Shown piece by piece: positions 62,173 through 64,000 of a stretch of 64,000 bases of DNA. Source of the DNA: Stenopsyche tienmushanensis (taxonomy: Eukaryota; Arthropoda; Insecta; Trichoptera; Stenopsychidae); assembly GCA_008973525.1 (NCBI GenBank), contig WACJ01000047.1, positions 1,054,001 to 1,118,000 on the forward strand. Reading direction: 5' to 3'. Position 1 is the stretch's first letter, and each line of letters starts with the position of its first letter. The notes under the pieces were generated by a model. The model did no database searches. It was given only the letters and a program-made list of their open reading frames with translations, and was not told the DNA's origin. The position numbers and the translations under genes were made by a program.

Positions 62173-64000
62173 TGAGGTATATCCCTGTCCATGAGCAACT
62201 TACCCCCGCGACTGGGTGGTTTACCATTTCAAGTTGACCCTCCCAGTTTGGCGAATACAAAGCGATATAAATGGCAATGGAAGATAATGTTATCGTTACC
62301 AAGCGGAATTCTCCCTTTGTCAATCTTCCGGGCCTTCTGCTGGTTGTTCCTCTCTTGCTTTTTATTTTTTATTTTTAGTGTCAGTAGTGTAGAATGAAAA
62401 TTACATAATACAAATGCCCAGAAGGATGCATTATTTATAAACAGGTAGTTTTTTTGTAGTTGTAATGGTCAGAAGCACTAGGTAGTATTTCGTAACTGCA
62501 GAAACTACGACTGAACAACGTTTTATAGGTATGTTAAAAATGAGGGTATACATATTTACGCAATTTATATGCGTAGGCATAATTAACATTTAGTTAGGAT
62601 AGTCCATAGAAAACCATCAAAATAGGCAGGGCTTCAAACCAGAATAAAACCGAACCGACAACCGGCAAAATCGGGACAAAAAAGTCCAAGTGTATTTGGA
62701 AGATATTATATAAACTATGTATACTGACAATATAATTTTTAAAATTTCATGCATTTCATCATACATTTCTTTATGACCATCTAAAAACATTGATTAGAAG
62801 CGTCTTATATGAAAATTAAATGGATGGTTGTCATTTTACTTATTGTTTTGCTAAGGTTTCTAAAATGTTTCCATGGTTGTAGTACATTTCATGTTTTAGG
62901 TTCTAAATTTGGAGTTATATCTAGAGGCTATCCGTTCTTTGATGTAGGTATTCATTGTTTCGTCCATTTTCATGCCTAACTGCCTTGAGATGTAGACGTT
63001 TTTATAGAGGTTGTAAAGCAAAAGTGAAGATTATAGACTATTTTAAAAATAAGCGATAATCACAAATCGTCTGTGTGTTCATGGGAACTTTTAAAAATTT
63101 AAAAAAATTGGTTAAAGCTAAAAGTATATAAATAAATAAAATCATATAAATTAACTATTTTGCCTGTATTAATATTATGATAGTATTGGAAATTTGGATA
63201 TTATATGTTTGATTTATTCATCTGAATCCTATCCTTTTTCTTGATACTGAAAATCTCGTTAAGCTGAAGGTAATTGGAATGCATGACTTATAGATAAATG
63301 ACAGAAAAATGGTAAACGATAAATGTCTTGTAATTTTTTTTCATCGCCTATTTTATGTATTTATCCCAGCTTTTAAGAAGAAAGAAGAATTCAGTTAGCC
63401 TTCGATACATTCGTTTGGGTGCCTTGCTGGGAGATCGTTCATTTGAATATAGCATGCATTAAGAGGTGAATATATGTTACAGATTATAAAGTTTTCAGTG
63501 GATAAATATTAAAGAAGTTTTGCATATGTTTGTTAAATGAATAAAAATTCATGAATTTAAATTACTCCAAATTTTGCTCAGTTTAGTTCAATCGAATTGC
63601 TTACGTTTGGTACATTAAATTATTCATAATTGAAGCTTATTAAGATGAATATTTAAACAATCGGAGAGCTAGTGAGAATAGCGATATAATGATAAGTTTA
63701 AGCAAAATCTCCAATCACAAACTGAGCAATCCGCACGATCATAAAATTCGTTTTTTGCGCAATGTACATGTACAATGGCTCGTATTTGTATATTGCTCGT
63801 ACAAGACTAAGTCCGGAGGCAATCAAATTAATCCAGAGCCGCAAATAGTGATGGTTTAATTATTCAGTCGGTTATAAATTCACGATTCCACACTCAATTC
63901 CCCACATTCCAAGTAAATCTATTGAGGTTTATTCATTGAACCGTTTTACTACAACTACCGCGAGCTGCGGCTGCCGAGAGCACATAAAGAAAGTCAGCTT
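62173..64000. other. Unassigned AT-rich DNA
   Basis: Apart from the half foldback at 62628, no coding, RNA or transposon feature recognised up to the window edge. Confidence 0.4.
62628..62680. repeat. Half-copy of the GGGCTT...AACCG foldback
   Basis: AGGGCTTCAAACC followed by AAAACCGAACCGACAACCGG, like one side of the unit at 15486-15573. The other side is not present. Confidence 0.4.

Overview
The window is AT-rich, intron-bearing animal nuclear DNA, almost certainly from an insect. It holds one convincing protein-coding gene, short GT-AG introns, and many decayed DNA transposons of kinds common in insects (mariner, pogo/Tigger, hAT, Mutator-like, Merlin-like). I cannot fix the insect order from sequence alone. 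No operons, rRNA, tRNA or CRISPR arrays were found.

The gene lies on the minus strand at 47166-53221. Four exons join in frame (1053 internal codons in one large exon) to encode a 1368-residue single-pass membrane protein. It has a signal peptide, an Ala/Gly/Pro-rich linker, a cysteine-rich LRR cap, about forty leucine-rich repeats, a four-cysteine C-terminal LRR cap, a fibronectin type III-like domain, one membrane helix and a 22-residue basic tail ending in a PPxY motif. It belongs to the large chaoptin/artichoke-type class of insect extracellular LRR proteins, which act in adhesion and apical or sensory matrix organisation. The exact orthologue is not certain.

The left half (1-33 kb) is intergenic and full of transposon remains: a mariner with both ends and TA duplication (2781-3895), hAT C-terminal pieces, a Mutator-like transposase fragment (11.7-12.2 kb), two pogo/Tigger tails facing outward 7 kb apart (13831 and 20848), a small pogo-like MITE (16373-16545), a second, internally deleted mariner (22.94-23.69 kb) sitting at the edge of a 355-bp dispersed repeat, a foldback unit (26.41-27.06 kb) and a hAT-type terminus (28053).

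The middle (32-46 kb) is dominated by a home-grown repeat structure. A terminal-inverted-repeat family, marked by a GTGCG end and a subterminal TTCGAAGTTATGCGG, occurs at least six times in the window. Two copies form the outer part of a ~1 kb inverted repeat around a 5.8-kb centre (37518-38483 and 44298-45287). A ~650-bp direct repeat (32443-33090 and 45398-46044) follows a copy of the same family both times. The centre carries Merlin-like and hAT transposase fragments and a 22-bp palindrome containing two AP-1-type sites.

The right end (53-64 kb) is upstream of the LRR gene: a possible initiator, more copies of the inverted-repeat family (55.35 and 57.56 kb), the inverted partner of the 355-bp dispersed repeat (61.82-62.17 kb), and otherwise unassigned AT-rich DNA. 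The least explained items are the exon-like repeated peptide segments at 26-27 and 41 kb, the GC-rich island with three consecutive hairpins at 24.75-24.95 kb, and the large inverted/direct repeat complex.
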